From assembly GCA_008828725.1 (NCBI GenBank), contig MEHQ01000099.1, forward strand, positions 186,001-250,000: a stretch of 64,000 bases of DNA, given 5' to 3'. A program made the position numbers and the translations under genes. Below the pieces are notes generated by a model, which was not told the DNA's origin, did no database searches, and saw only the letters and a program-made list of their open reading frames with translations. This document shows, piece by piece, positions 1 to 11,900 of this stretch. The stretch is from Saccharina japonica. Taxonomy: Eukaryota > Sar > Phaeophyceae > Laminariales > Laminariaceae. The stretch's first letter is position 1, and every line of letters begins with the position of its first letter.

Positions 1-90
1 TAGTTCAGGGAGGGTGGGAGGGGCGATGCCGAGCACTTATGTGCGGCAAAACAAAAAATGTTGAAGCTTTTGGAGACTGAACATGAACAG

Positions 91-200
91 GGTAGACGCT
101 CTCGGCGCGAGTAGCGCCGAGTCCACTCAAATGACAGCCCTCAAAAGGGCTCCTGCTAACGTTGTTCGCCGAATGTTGTTAGCCTTGTACTCATCCCAGA
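91..200 (+). CDS. Candidate internal exon upstream of the GPS exon (weak)
   Basis: A stretch between an AG acceptor at 89-90 and a GT donor at 201-202 (AGA|GTAAGG) is open in the frame that starts with one leftover base. It reads V-D-A-L-G-A-S-S-A-E-S and later R-R-M-L-L-A-L-Y-S-S-Q, helical and without low complexity. It could be part of the GAIN-type region that normally precedes a GPS motif. Its end phase (1) does not match the phase-0 start of the exon at 614, so at least one more exon would be needed between them. No domain is recognisable. The call rests only on splice-like borders, an open frame and its place upstream of the GPS exon. Confidence 0.22.
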
Positions 201-613
201 GTAAGGTTTGCACTTTTTTCCTTCTGAGGCAAATGGTTTTTGACTGGCTAATCTCTTCAACTGAGTGAAATATTATCGCTTACGAGTAAGAAGCGTGATC
301 ACTGATATATATATATATATACATATATTGTCTTAGAACTGGCGCACAAAACGCTTGGTCCGTCTCGGGCGAGCGAACGTCTTCTACCGAAGGTCACGTC
401 GCGTATGAGATTTTGAGCTCCCGATACGAGGAGTTTAGAAAACAAGGCACTACCCGTAGAAGGCATTGCTGCTCCTTCTTTGGTCACAAAACCCCTCCTT
501 CATACATACAGTTGTCTACAGCTTTAATACGGTATGTAATCGTAGAGGTTCTTCACACCTACGTTTGTCATTCACACGACAACCCGCCCCCCCCTCCCCA
601 CACCTCGCTCCAG

Positions 614-856
614 GGTGGGACAGCCGAGTGGAGCTCCGGAGACAGCATTCCGGCTTGCCTCGCGTGGTCCGAGAGCGACGGAGAGTGGAGAGAAGATGGT
701 ATCGGCCTGGACACGGTCAGCGCTGGAGGCGACGGGGCCGCCAACATCACCTGCCGGACGTACCACCTGAGCACCTTCGCCACATCGGAGACTTTCGGAG
801 AATCGGTCGATTTTGTCGTCGACGATCTCCGGTCGGATTTGGAGGTCTTGCGAAAG
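614..856 (+). CDS. Exon with GPS (GPCR proteolysis site) motif of a polycystin-1/REJ-like membrane protein
   Basis: This 81-codon, phase 0-0 exon follows a C-rich acceptor (CTCCAG) and ends at AAAG|GTGAAC. Its translation carries the GPS pattern: C-L-A-W, then G-E-W, then about 20 residues, then T-C-R-T-Y-H-L-S-T-F-A. In the GPS family (adhesion GPCRs, polycystin-1, sea-urchin REJ proteins) the chain is cut between L and S/T of HL(S/T), leaving an extracellular part bound to the membrane part. The cleavage residues H-L-S are intact. The second and fourth of the usual four cysteines are replaced (G-I where G-C is expected; T-Y-H where C-x-H is expected), while the first and third are kept. About 24 residues follow before the next exon, which is hydrophobic, as expected for the linker to TM1. 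The donor is the least certain border because the frame stays open to 1021. Confidence 0.72.
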
Positions 857-2614
857 GTGAACGGTAAAACAACGGACAATGTGTCGGGATATACTATATG
901 GAGTTGGACGAAACCCGAAACACATATCTCCACGCAAGGTCCTGTGACATCGCTTTGTCATATCTGTCGCTCGAGGTTGGCCGTGGCGGACCATCTGGCG
1001 AAGCTGGAGGTCTTGCGCTAGGTCGGCGGCATGAACACGTCACGTCACAAGGACGGTCCACACCCAACCCCTGCCTACGCCTTTTTTTATGGCACGATTG
1101 AAATGTTAAGGAGGCGTTTTCTAATCCCACAGTAGGGGCTGCACTTTGTTTTTAGGCTCAAAATGGTCTGGCCGGTTGAGCTCCTCGAGGAAAAAATTGC
1201 CGCCTACTGCGGAGGAAAAATATGTGTTTTTTTTTCTAGACTGCTGTAGTAGCGCAGTGCGGTTGTTTTCGGACTAGCGCATACCCATAGTACCACTGTG
1301 ATCCGAAATATAGGGACCATTTCAATTGAAAGTTAATGTACAAAAGGTCCTCATATTCCGAATCAGAGTGGTAAAAGGCATGTTTGGCCTTGTTGCGAGA
1401 ACAAAAATATTCGAAGTCGTGTTGCGGGGAAATATAAGATACTGGTGCTACGATAGGGGGGGTACCCACATTTTCACTACTCGGTTTTGGCCACTCGGAC
1501 GAGTGGTTCCGAATCTAACTGAAATTTGGACCTGAACTTAGTTTGTTGGAGTTGCGCAACAAAACCTCCAATGGCGGTGCATATAGAACAACAACAAAAT
1601 GAAAACAAAGGTCATGAGGACAACGCAGTAAAGCAGTCACTCGGCCGAGTGACTCTGTGCAGGTGAAAAACAAGTACCCATACATGACCCCCCTACCGCA
1701 GCATCAGTCAGATATCAAGATCTTATTTGCGGAACGATCATACAATAAGGGGCCAATCCCCACAGGGGCCTTGCTCGCTGCCGGTGGAAAACGCAGAGAC
1801 AAACACAATGATGGAGATATCCAATCGATATCGGCCCCTGGTTTTGCTTGATGAGGGGTCGGGGGGGAGGGGTGGATTCGGGGTCCGAGTTACAAAGTAT
1901 AGGGTCGTACGACTTGTGTGGGTGCAGCAACACACTTAAACATATACTCGAATGTAGGTGACGTATAGCTTACGCCTTTACCGAGGCGCTTTGATAGCGG
2001 TACGCATGATATGGCATTTTCCGACAAAAAACAAGTTTGTGCCCGACGAGGCTCCTCCGCCGGGGCGTCACCCAATGACATTGAAATGCCGTGATAAGAT
2101 TGTTTTCAAGCATATTCGTTGTACGAGTTTATCTAGGGTGTGTGATAGTTCGTCGGGAAAGCCTCCATATTTTATGAAAACTCGTGTTTGGGTGAGATGT
2201 GCATAGTTCGTCAGGTGAGGAATCCGAGAAAAAATAGGTGTTAGATATCCGTACCGTAGCAAGGCAAAACCGTCGGAGGCAACGTTGAAAGTGAACGCAC
2301 CTATGTATGGTGTCGCACATATACGTGTGTTAAACCTCGAAGTCGTACGTTGATCAGCCCAGAGTACTCGTAAGAGCTAAGAGCAACCCCAACCTGATTT
2401 TGAGGCGGGATATACAGACAAACGCAGGACAACAACAGAATGGGCAAAGCAATCAGTCACAGTCCCGAAACAAGGTCTGGGTAGTAACCAAATACTAAAA
2501 CGAAACAACCCTCGCGGCGAGCGAAACAATCAACGCCCTTTGCGCCTGATTCGCAAGGCAGCTGAAGTGGCCCGGATATTTCCCGCTCGTCTTGTGTCTC
2601 TTTCTTCGCCGCAG
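857..2614 (+). other. Presumed intron; one Stowaway-like MITE, otherwise nothing recognised
   Basis: No convincing exon was seen between the GPS exon and the first membrane exon. ORFs here are short and have no coding look. The element at 1293-1371 is listed separately. Confidence 0.4.
1293..1371. mobile_element. Stowaway/mariner-like MITE, 79 bp, TA target duplication
   Basis: The ends are inverted repeats: left CCACTGTGATCCGAAATATA, right end ...CGAATCAGAGTGG. They are flanked directly by TA at 1291-1292 and TA at 1372-1373. A sister copy at 52118-52199 has the same inner sequence (GTCCCGAAATATAAG), the same size class and the same TA flanks. TA duplication plus short inverted ends and no ORF is the signature of non-autonomous Tc1/mariner (Stowaway) elements. 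Confidence 0.65.
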
Positions 2615-2701
2615 TATGGGGCGGAAAGCTGGCCAGCTATTCTCTTCTTGAGTCTGGTGACGGTCGCCTTTCTGTTTCCCGCCGCGGGACTGTACTGGAG
2701 G
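2615..2701 (+). CDS. Exon encoding the first transmembrane segment after the GPS
   Basis: A strong acceptor (TTTCTTCGCCGCAG) and a near-perfect donor (GGAGG|GTGAGT) bound 29 codons, phase 0-0. The translation starts Y-G-A-E-S-W-P, runs through a hydrophobic stretch (A-I-L-F-L-S-L-V-T-V-A-F-L-F-P-A-A-G-L) and ends Y-W-R. In polycystin-1-like proteins the first membrane span follows the GPS by a short linker and ends in an aromatic/basic boundary, which fits. The phase matches the GPS exon upstream and the exon at 3380 downstream. The exon is followed within about 180 bases by a large CTA microsatellite lying in the next intron. The function follows from position and hydrophobicity, not from a motif of its own. 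Confidence 0.62.
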
Positions 2702-2879
2702 GTGAGTGAGAGACAATACGCAATGTACCCCCACCTTTGTTGGACTGGACATGAAATGTATACGCGCAGTCACTACGGTCGCCACTACAAGCAGTACTAC
2801 TGCTGCTGGTATTGGTACTACAGTACTGGTACTGCAGTACTATTTCTGATCATCCTTCCATTGCAGCAACATCAACAAC

Positions 2880-2988
2880 AACACTTACTACTGTCACTAC
2901 AGTACTACTACTGTTATTGCTACTGTTATTACTACTGCTTCTACTACTACTACTACTACTGCTGCTACTACTACTACTACTACTACTT

Positions 2989-3065
<77 letters not shown>

Positions 3066-3180
3066 GCTGCTGCTGCTACTACAGTACTGCTACTACTACG
3101 ACCACCACCACTACTACTGCTACTACTACTACCACTACCGCTACCACTACTACTATTATTACTGTACTACACTACGTACC
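2880..3180. repeat. CTA/CTG trinucleotide microsatellite
   Basis: About 300 bases of almost pure (CTA)n with interspersed CTG and CCA triplets, densest at 2940-3070. It makes long artificial ORFs in several frames (poly-Tyr, poly-Leu, poly-Thr) that should not be read as proteins. It lies in the presumed intron between the exons at 2615 and 3380. Confidence 0.95.
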
Positions 3181-3379
3181 ACAAAGGGAGTAACAAACTC
3201 CGGTATTTTCATTGAATATTTGTATCTTGCCGAAGGGTCGTGGGCAGGGGAAATACAATATATACCTGCGCATAGTTGTCTCACCTCTCCCCTACCAGTA
3301 CAGTAGTGACACCTATGTATGGTCTCGGGCGTTCCGTCGTCCGCATTTGTTACCTTCCCTCTTTTCTCCAACCTCGCAG

Positions 3380-3481
3380 GACAAAAGACACGGCCAGGAT
3401 GAACACTACCTAGAAGTCCTCCGGAGCTCGTACCTTGCCCGGGGAAGATGCCAGAGGAAGGACCAACCCGCTGAGACCCGG
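3380..3481 (+). CDS. Exon encoding the cytoplasmic linker after TM1
   Basis: The acceptor is CTTTTCTCCAACCTCGCAG and the donor is CCCGG|GTAAGC. The 34 codons are phase 0-0 and compatible with the exons on both sides. The product is hydrophilic and charged: it begins D-K-R-H-G-Q-D-E-H-Y, has L-E-V-L-R-S-S-Y, and ends Q-P-A-E-T-R. In polycystin-1 relatives a charged linker containing RKD-like residues follows TM1 and leads to a PLAT domain. I see the charged linker (R-K-D-Q) but no PLAT pattern here or in the next candidate exon. The exon call is fairly good; the domain call is only positional. Confidence 0.5.
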
Positions 3482-3636
3482 GTAAGCAAGAGAGGCCACT
3501 CTATAGACGCTAACAACCGCTGTGTGGGGAGCAACATGCAATCTTCCTGGGAGACCCCTGACTCAAGTGGCTCCACTGTAACAAGTCCCCCCAAAGGCGA
3601 CTTTCGGGAAAACAAAATTTAACGCTCAGCCCCTTC

Positions 3637-3825
3637 GGGACCCCTTTTAAGGGATTTATGGACCCTTTATAAGGGATATAAAGACCTTTTATAAGGGATA
3701 CAAATACCTTTTATAAGGGATAAAACGACCCTTTATATGGGATACAAGGGCCCTTTACAAGGGATACAAGGGCCCTCTGTAAGGGTTACAAAGGCCCTTT
3801 ATAAGGGATACAAGGGATGCAAGGG
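3637..3825. repeat. 27-bp tandem repeat with an internal palindrome
   Basis: About seven imperfect units of roughly 27 bp, each built from CCTTTATAAGGG (a palindrome) followed by ATACAA. Every unit could form a short hairpin. It is intronic on the present model. Confidence 0.85.
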
Positions 3826-4459
3826 ATATCGACCAACATATTATAGTATTGGTTATATCAATGCTCTACGGACGGCAACGTCAGCGCCCAGCAGTAGGGG
3901 TAGGGCCAGGCTGCGCCGGTGCCGATGCACTCGTGACGTACGACTCCTCACATTGTACCTCGGGGCGCCGATCGATACCCCCCCCCCCCCCCATGTATTA
4001 CTTATACTCGTCGTATGTAGCTCTTCAATGTTTGCCCCCCAAAAGGATCAAGCCCGACGAACAATATAAAACCCCCATGGTCTGCTGCAGATTGCATCGA
4101 AAGCTGTTTTTTTAAACACGAACGACGCGGTTTACTCCTGTACGGGTAGTCCCTCAGTTGAAACGCCCTGTCAATTCTCAAACATGTCACTGGGACCACG
4201 ATCGCAACGCCTATCGCACGCCCTCTGAGACTCCTCCCTTTAGGAGAGGTATACTATACTATAGGGAGGCGCGTTACGGCAGGTAACCCTTTGTATCACA
4301 CCCGGGTGATAATATATCACACGCCCTCCCTCCAACGAATTTCAGCAGCCACCCAAGAAGCATTAGGTGCAACCCCTACAAGGCAAAACACGCGTCACCT
4401 TACCCTCCCTTCATACTAAACTACTGATTCATTCCACCCCCCCTGGATTGGTGTAACAG

Positions 4460-4573
4460 ATGCAGACGCGGGAACGCGAAGCCCGTCACGACATCATCAG
4501 CAACAGCCAGTTGGAAACTCAAGAGCTTCAGATCCACACAATCGTGGCAAAAAAAAAGGAACCATTGGCCAAG
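4460..4573 (+). CDS. Candidate exon, hydrophilic helical linker (weak)
   Basis: This 38-codon open stretch lies between an acceptor (GGTGTAACAG) and a donor (CCAAG|GTGTGG), phase 0-0 like its neighbours. It begins M-Q-T-R-E-R-E-A-R-H-D and ends K-K-K-E-P-L-A-K, giving a charged, probably helical peptide. It would lie between the TM1 linker exon (3380) and the TM2 exon (7690). No family motif is visible. The phase match and splice-like borders are the only support, so a chance ORF is possible. Confidence 0.33.
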
Positions 4574-4674
4574 GTGTGGGAATATATTACGTACGTACCC
4601 ATATCGAGCAATTGTGCGTTTTGCTTTTCGATCCCGGGTAAATATCTATGTCTTCCTTTTCTCGCCCCCTCCTA

Positions 4675-4800
4675 ATAATAGGCGTAAGTCAGATCTGGGG
4701 TCATACAGAACCCCCCCCCCCCATCCCAACGACGGTTCGTGCTCTTATATTTTTATCGCGTGAAGACTTCAGCCCCTGCTACCCTCGTCGAGTCGAGGGG
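4675..4800. repeat. Degraded SINE-like repeat copy
   Basis: It resembles the family seen in full at 40480-40812: AGATCTGGGGTCA, then a poly-C tract, then CGACGGTTCGTGCTC, then TTTTTATCGCGTGAAGACTT and CCTCGTCGAGTCG. It is shorter and more diverged than the copies at 39.9, 40.5, 45.3 and 48.3 kb. Confidence 0.4.
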
Positions 4801-5595
4801 GGTACAGGCACCGCGCAATAGGACATGCCGCCGCAAGTGCCATATTCAGTTTTATGTATCGAGTGTGGTTGGTACCACGCAAGCACACCGTGTCATGGCA
4901 AGTGCTGCCGTATCGAGTACCGATATCGCGCGCAAGGGAGCATGTAATCGCGAGTAATATGTACGAGCCTAACGTATCACAGTCCTCCATCTGTCGTGTC
5001 GAGTACTCGTGCCACGTAAGGTGGCGTCTCAACGGTAATGCTGTGCGAGCGCACGCCAAAATTAGAGCGTAATGAACAGCGTGATATGATCCCGTGCCGG
5101 CACTCCTCCGTTTTGCGCTCACTTGTCGAAACGTGTTTGGATTGCTTACGGTATTTTATTACAGCTGAAGTCGCATGCGTGGTTTCCCTCGGCGAGACAA
5201 CTTCAGCAATTCGGGGCCACAAGCGTCGCCCCTCTACCCCCCCCCCCCCCCCCCCCCCCCCGGTACAAGATGTATTGCTTATCGCGCCCAGCAGTGCTCA
5301 GCGTTTTACGTCACTGGTCAACGCCCATCGAATTTAAGTAGCCATCGCATATCTTCGTAATGTTGGCGGCGAATCCTGTACGTACTCGAACACCCCTCAA
5401 GAATATCGCCCTTTAGAAAAATCTCAATGTTGTATTGCTCTTATTAGGCTTCTAGTGCGGCAGATGGTGGGGAACGATCAAGTTGTCGTTTTTCACATTG
5501 TACTTTTGTGGGAACGGGCGCGTTTTTGACGATCAGTACGGTTGTTTCAGTATGTAAACAAAATCTTAACATCTCCGCGCGAACCGCGAAAGTAG
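4801..5595 (+). other. Intronic stretch, nothing recognised apart from a poly-C tract
   Basis: A run of about 30 C lies at 5241-5272. The ORFs through it are proline-rich artefacts. No exon-like segment was identified. Confidence 0.4.
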
Positions 5596-5740
5596 GCCCA
5601 GGGCTGATCACGAGTCGGGGTCAAATCTCGCGGGTCCGGTCGGGTCGGGTCGGTGTCGAGGGCCGAGGTCGAGTGACAGACCCGACCGGTAATAGTGTGG
5701 AAACCTCACCGACCCGGCCAAACCCACCCCGGCCCGTGAT
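5596..5740. mobile_element. Degenerate copy of the CCCGA-carrying hAT-like MITE
   Basis: It starts CAGGGCTGATCACGAGTCGG and continues with GGGTC-rich, then GACCC-rich sequence. This parallels the intact element at 35078-35267, which starts CAGGGCTGTTTGCGGGTC. The right end (CCCGTGATGTTCA) is not clearly preserved and I see no target duplication. Confidence 0.35.
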
Positions 5741-6860
5741 GTTCAAGCAAATGCCTGTTCCGATCCCGTGTGAGGAGACGTGTTAAAACTGATGGGTTGG
5801 GTAAACCCCAATGTCTCAAGTGCTGTGTCGTGCGTACGGTATACCGCGAAGGTACTTCAAACCCCGTCTGCTGCTGTACGTTTGGCAATACAACCCTCCA
5901 GCATTGCAGAGACACGATGCGGCCATGCGTCTCTCGATACGCGTTACAACTCGTCAATCCACACTGCGCGCGCGAACGCACTGAACCATGATCAGGTCGC
6001 CGTCGGAAGCGTTTTTATGAATCACGCATGGGGTCACCTCCGAGGCTCATCGACCGAGCATTTCCAAGCGACTCTCCTCACCAGGTAGGCGCAAACGTTT
6101 CACGAATTCCTGAGAACATCGTATACTGCAAGTACGAAGCGTACTACTGGAACAGTTGCAGTCCGGGTAGATCCCAAACAGATGCAGACTAATTGGAGAT
6201 GATGCCGTGTTTATAGAAGCGCGGTAATTATATATGCGGGATAATTAGGGCTGCGGTCAAAATATAAGTGCGGGCTAATTGGGGACGCGGGCTAGCCATC
6301 ATATAACTGACATTCCACTGGCGTCAGCTGCTGACGCGAAGCAATATTTTGGCTATTGCGGGGGAATATAGTAATCATAACCTGAATATGACTGAGGCTA
6401 CGGTAGGAGGGGCTACCCATACTTTTCCTGCACCCCTAGGGTGACACCTGAATACAGGTATCGCACATGTGTGAGTCTTACGTCAGTGTTTCGTTTTCCA
6501 GTAGTTTAGAGGCATTACCGGGCGATTTGCAATCAGCTCCCGAGCACCCCAGCTCATTCTGGGTCACTAGCTCGTACTGCGTTGACGCCACTAGGGCGAT
6601 GGGTCGATTGATCGTTCTTCAACATTGACGACTCATAAGCACTCCGAAAGAAGCAAACTACGGGGAAAAAAAAGAGCCCCCTCTGCACAAAGGCTACGCA
6701 CTCCCTTCTTTTCCTACCCACTTTCCGGCTTGAGCTGGGTCTACTTATTTTCCGTGAGTTGTCCTTCATCCTTCCTTCTCGGCGCATGCTCTGCCTTTTA
6801 TATTCTGAATTGCTATCGCAGAGTAACACACAATGCTATGGCGGTGATTATCGTTGAAGG

Positions 6861-7114
6861 AAGCGTGCTGCGATAGGGGTGGTAGTTTTCAGCTAAAACG
6901 GTATTATGAATCACGGACCTGTTTAACCCAAAATCGACGGAATTTCTGCAATATGTTTCCCTTGGTACACTGATATCATGGGCAAATTCGTCGGGTAGCA
7001 CTTGTATTTCCCTAAAACAGTGTTTGAGTGGGGTATAGAGTTCCTCAAGTGACCACCCTTATGAGGCACCCTTATGAGGCAAAAACAGGGTGCACCTCTA
7101 CCGTAGCACGCGTC
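6861..7114. mobile_element. MITE of the CTACGGTAGAGGTGCACC family, about 250 bp
   Basis: The left end AAGCGTGCTGCGATAGGGG and the right end CACCTCTACCGTAGCACGCG are inverted repeats. The inside shares AACCCAAAATCGACGGAATTT and GTCGGGTAGCACTT with copies at 8556, 19946, 37533, 37854 and 38938. It has no ORF of its own. Superfamily unknown; no clear target duplication. Confidence 0.65.
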
Positions 7115-7689
7115 GAAACTAAACACTGAGAAGCTGAAGACCGAGCGAAGAAATAAGGTTGCTCCGCTCGACCAAGTGGCATCGACCGACTGAACATAGA
7201 CGCGAGACCTGACACAAACCCCCCTACCCTAGTCACCAGCCATACAAGTACGTATGGTGTTGCAAACACGCGGGCCTATATGAGCTTTCTGTCCATCACG
7301 GGCTCTGGTCGCTGTAAGTCCTCGTGTAACTCTATTCATAGGTTTTAGTGACGGACTCCCAGTCGGGCGTAGGAAGTGAAGGACTGCCAGGACTCTGGCA
7401 TTGCTATTAATAGCAATCCAACCCCCCTCGGAACTCAAAACCTCCGAGGTGAACAGTCGAATCTAGGACTATCAGAACCCTGACACTGCGAGCAAACGAA
7501 CCCCCCCTTGGGGACCAACAAACTCAGAGGTGAACAGCAGTCGAATCTACCAAACCGCGTTCCGGTTCAGCTCTCCTCTGCTTCCAAATGCCTATATCAA
7601 AAACTCTCGCCAGGAAATGGCAAACACATACAAAACATCACTGATGCTGTCGTTTCGCCGTTGTCCCGAAAATCCGAGGCAGGTCGCAG

Positions 7690-7779
7690 CACCTCGCGAT
7701 ACTTTTGGCTGATTGGATGAGCGGCGTGACGCTGCAAGCGGTGTTCTACGGCAAGAGTCAGTTCGACATCCGGGAGAAG
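7690..7779 (+). CDS. Exon encoding the second transmembrane segment
   Basis: Thirty codons, phase 0-0, between an acceptor at 7688-7689 (GGTCGCAG) and a donor GAGAAG|GTGAAG. The translation reads H-L-A-I-L-L-A-D-W-M-S-G, then A-V-F-Y-G-K-S-Q-F-D-I-R-E-K. In polycystin-1/REJ proteins the second membrane span ends in a conserved N/A-[AM]-[MLV]-[FW]-Y-G, and A-V-F-Y-G matches that well. A second acceptor a few bases upstream (GGCAG at 7679-7683) would also keep the stretch open in another phase. The next exon is more than 11 kb away, beyond the satellite array. I hold the family link as likely, not proven. Confidence 0.58.
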
Positions 7780-8555
7780 GTGAAGACTGGTGCTACGTAA
7801 CGGGGTGTCGGTCCTGCTGTAGGTCCTTGCTGTTTTTGCCGTACGCTCATAGCCACCCTTCCGGCCAAATGACGGCCATATTTGTTAGTATTTTCCTTGC
7901 CACCTTAACAATGTGTATATAGTATGAGCTTCAACATTGATCACTCAGAAACATTCCCTACCCGAAACAAGAAAACCACGGAGGAAGCAAAAAGAGCCCC
8001 CTCTACACAAAAAGTCTAACCCTCTTCTTTAGGAAAACCTATTTCCGTATCGAGATATGTGTCTACTCCATTTGCTATCCTTACTCCTTCCTTCTCACAC
8101 GTGCTCTTGATCAATATGATTAATATTCATATTGACTTATAGTCTTGAGCTTTATAGCTTTATACATTTGACGATATGCACCGCCATCTGGGAATGTTTT
8201 GTTACGTTTCACCCAACATAAACAGTTTCAAAAGTCCACTTTTGGGTGAAGTTCAGAGCCACTCACACGCCCGAGTAGCGTAAACGGATAGTGAAAATGG
8301 GGAAAGCTCCCTTCAGGCAGCACCAGTCTGGAGCGAAAACAAAGCAAACATTGGTCTTCATTCGCTGTGGCGAGCTTGCCGGCCCCGTAACCTGCTCCGG
8401 GTCACAGGATAAAAAACCGCTGTATGTATATTCCGACAGTGTTAGTGTGTGAGCTGAGCGCTGACTAGAGTGATTCAGGCACCATGCTTGTCCTTTAGAA
8501 AGTTAGCTTTATATTTCGGCGGTCAACGGGAGCTATGAACTGCCTTTCGGCACCA

Positions 8556-8802
8556 GACGCGGGCTACGATAAAGGTGGCACTTTTTGCTGATTTTGTTTC
8601 TGAATGATCGGGCTCCTTAACCCAAATTCGTCGTTTTTTCATTCTTGCGTCGCCATATTTTCCATAGTATACCTAGCTCATGGGATTGTGGGTCGGGTAG
8701 CACTTTTGATTTCCTCCTAAATCGGTTTTCGGGTGAGATATGGAGCTCTTCAGATAAGGAGCTCAGAAAAATCACGGTGCACCACTGTCGTAGCATTCGT
8801 CG
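8556..8802. mobile_element. MITE of the CTACGGTAGAGGTGCACC family
   Basis: The ends GACGCGGGCTACGATAAAGG and GTGCACCACTGTCGTAGCAT are inverted. The inside has CTCCTTAACCCAAATTCGTCG and GGGTAGCACTTTTGATTTCC as in the other copies. It sits about 200 bp upstream of the satellite array. Confidence 0.7.
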
Positions 8803-8997
8803 CCAGCAGGTTAGCACTGCGTTATATAGTGTAATTACCGCCGCTGCGACGTATAGGGTCCCTTTTAAGGGCCCTCGCGATAAGCGCAAATGTTATACCG
8901 GGGACCGCAAATATATAAATATATAGGTTTATACTCACCCGTAAAAACAATAATCGTGGACGCATCCCTGAACTATTAATAGTGAAGAGTTGGGAAA

Positions 8998-11900
8998 ACA
9001 TGAGTAAACGGATCGTTGCTGTACGCCCCGCGAGATTGTGTGCAGCCCTGTGTTGCAGGAGCTAGATATTAAGATTTACCCGTCCGATTGTTGGATCGTG
9101 ATTGGTCTTGGTTTATTAAATTTGTATTTAGTAACTGCCAAGGTCGTGTGCCAGCCATTGCAACACTGCCCGGACCATAAACACAAGTGTAACCTTGTCG
9201 ATAGTGGGACACACGAAGCCCCAACTCGGTCACCCTCCCTGTATTGTTCCAGACCAGGAGAAGGATGAGTTAGCGGGTTGTTACTGTACCCTCAAGGAAA
9301 CTGTGTGGAACCCTGCGTTTCACGAGGCAGATATTGTGATTCGCCGGTCGGATTGTTGGATCGCGATTGGTTTAGGTATATTTATTGATCAATTGTCAAC
9401 TGCCACAGTCATGTGGCACTCAATGCAACACTGCTGTCCAGACCAGCAACACAGGCATGGCCGATTTTATAGTGAGACACCTGAAGCATTAACCCGTCAC
9501 TACCCCTGAAAAGGTCAAGACATATAAATTGATGAGTTAGAAGATCTCTTCTGTATCCTCGATAATATTGTGTGCAGCCCAGTGTTCCACGAGGAAAATA
9601 TTAGGATTTACCAGTCGAATTGTCGCATCACTACGTAGTGTTTTGGTATATTTCATTTGCAGTTAGTACCTACCTGCGAAAGTCGTGTGGCTGTCATTGC
9701 AACACTGCCCAGACCATAAACAAAAGTATAGCTTTGTCGATAGTAGGACACACAAAGGCCCAACCGGCCACTTGCCCTGAACTGGTCAAGATCTTTAAAA
9801 AGGACAAGTTAGAGGATTGTTGCGGTACCCTCCTCGGGATTGTTTGCAGCCCTGTGTTCCACGAGGCAGGGAATAAAGATTTACCAGTCGAAATCTCGGA
9901 TCACGAGTTTTTTTTGTGTCTTGCATTTGTATTTACAGTAGTAGGTGCAAAAATCGTGTGGCAGTCATTTTGCAACAATGCCCAGACCATAAACACAGAC
10001 AAAGCCTTGTCGATAGTAGGACACACGAAGGCCCGATGGGTCACCCTCCCTGTATTGGTCCAGACCACGGGAAGGGTGAGTTAGCGGATTGTTGCTGTAC
10101 CCTCCAGGAGACTGTGTGGAACCCTATGCTCGACGAGACAGATGTTGAGATTTATCGGTCGAATCGTTGGATCGCGATTTGTTTCTGTATCTTTAATGGT
10201 CCATTGTTAACTACCACAGTCATGTGGCAGCCATTTCAACACTGTCGATACCATCAACACAGCCATGGCCGTTTTAATAGTAGTACAACCAAAGGACCAA
10301 CCGGTCACTAACACTGAACTGGTCAAGATCTGGAAAAGGGGCAGTTAGAGGATCGTTGCTGTACCCTGAACGAGATTGTGTGCAGCCCAGTATTGGACGA
10401 GGCAGGCATTACGATCTACCGGTCGGATGATCGGGTCGCGAGGTTGTTGGTTGGTATCTTCGATTTGTAATGATTGATATTAATAGTAACTCCCACAGTC
10501 ATGTGGCGGTCACTGCAACACCGCCCAGACCATATACACAGGCAATTCCTTGTCAACAGTACGTTACGCGAAGGACTCACCCGTTACCCTCACTGTACTA
10601 GTCCGGACCAGGAGAAGGATGAATGAGAGAATCGTTGGTGACCCCTCCAGGTGTTTGTGTGCAGACCTGTGCTAAACGAGTTAGATATTGAGATCTACCG
10701 GTCGGATTGTTGGATCGCGATCTTTTTTTATATCTTTAATTGTCAATTGTTAACTGCCAAAGTCGTGTGGCAGTCATCGCAACAAGGCCCATACCATAAA
10801 CACAGGTATAGCCTTGTCCATCGTAGGACACACAAAGGCCCCACCAGCCACCCTCCCTGTACTGGTCCATACCAGGAGAAGGGTGAGTTAGCGGATTGTT
10901 TCAGCTCCCTTCAAGAGACTACGTGGAAGTCTGTGTTCGACAAGGCAGATATTGAGATTCACCGGTCGGACTGTTGGATCGCGATTGGTTTTTGGTATCT
11001 TTATTGATCAATTGTTAACTGCCACAGTCATGTGACAGTAATTGCAACACATCCCAGACCATCAACACAGGCATACCATTGTCAATAGTAGGACACACAA
11101 AGGACTAACCGGTCAATAACCCTGAACTAGTCAAAACCTGGAAAATAATGAGTTAGAGGATCGTTGCGGTATCCTCCAGGAGACTGTGCGCACCCGTGGT
11201 TTCGACGAGGCAGGCATAAAACGTTACCGGTCGGATTATCGGATCGCAAGTTTATTTGTATCTTTATTAAGTTTTTATTTACCAACTGCAATAATTAGTA
11301 TATACCAACTGCCATAGCCATGTGGCAGTCATTGCAACACCGCCTATGATATAAACACAAGTATAGCCTGGTCAATAGATGGACACATGTATGACTAAGC
11401 AGTCCCTCTCCATGTACTGGTCCGGACCAGGAGAAGGATGTACCAGAGCATCGTTGCTGAACCATCCAGTCGTTTGTATGCAGACTTATATAAGACGAGC
11501 TAAATATTGAGATTTACCGGCCGGATGGTTAGATCGCTTCGTTGGTTTTATACCTTGAATTGTCCATTTTAAACTGCCACAGTCATGGGACAGTCATTGC
11601 AACACTGCCCACACCATCAACACAGGCATACGCTTGTCAATAGTAAGACACACAAAGGACTAACTGGTCACTAACCCTGGACTAGTCAAGACCTGGAAAA
11701 GGATGAGTTACAGGACCGTTGTTGTACCCTCCACGAGATTGTGTACAGCCCTGTGCTCGACGAGGAAGATATTAAGATCTACCGGTTGGATTATCGGATC
11801 ATGAGTTTGTTGGTACCTTTAAATGGTAATTATGAAGTACCAAAGTCATGTGGCAGTCATTGCAACACTGCCCAGACCATTGACACACGTATAGCCTTGT

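Noticed and set aside
2540..3306. Long ORFs of poly-Tyr, poly-Leu and poly-Thr
   Set aside because: They are the CTA microsatellite read in three frames. Only 2615-2701 upstream of it looks coding.
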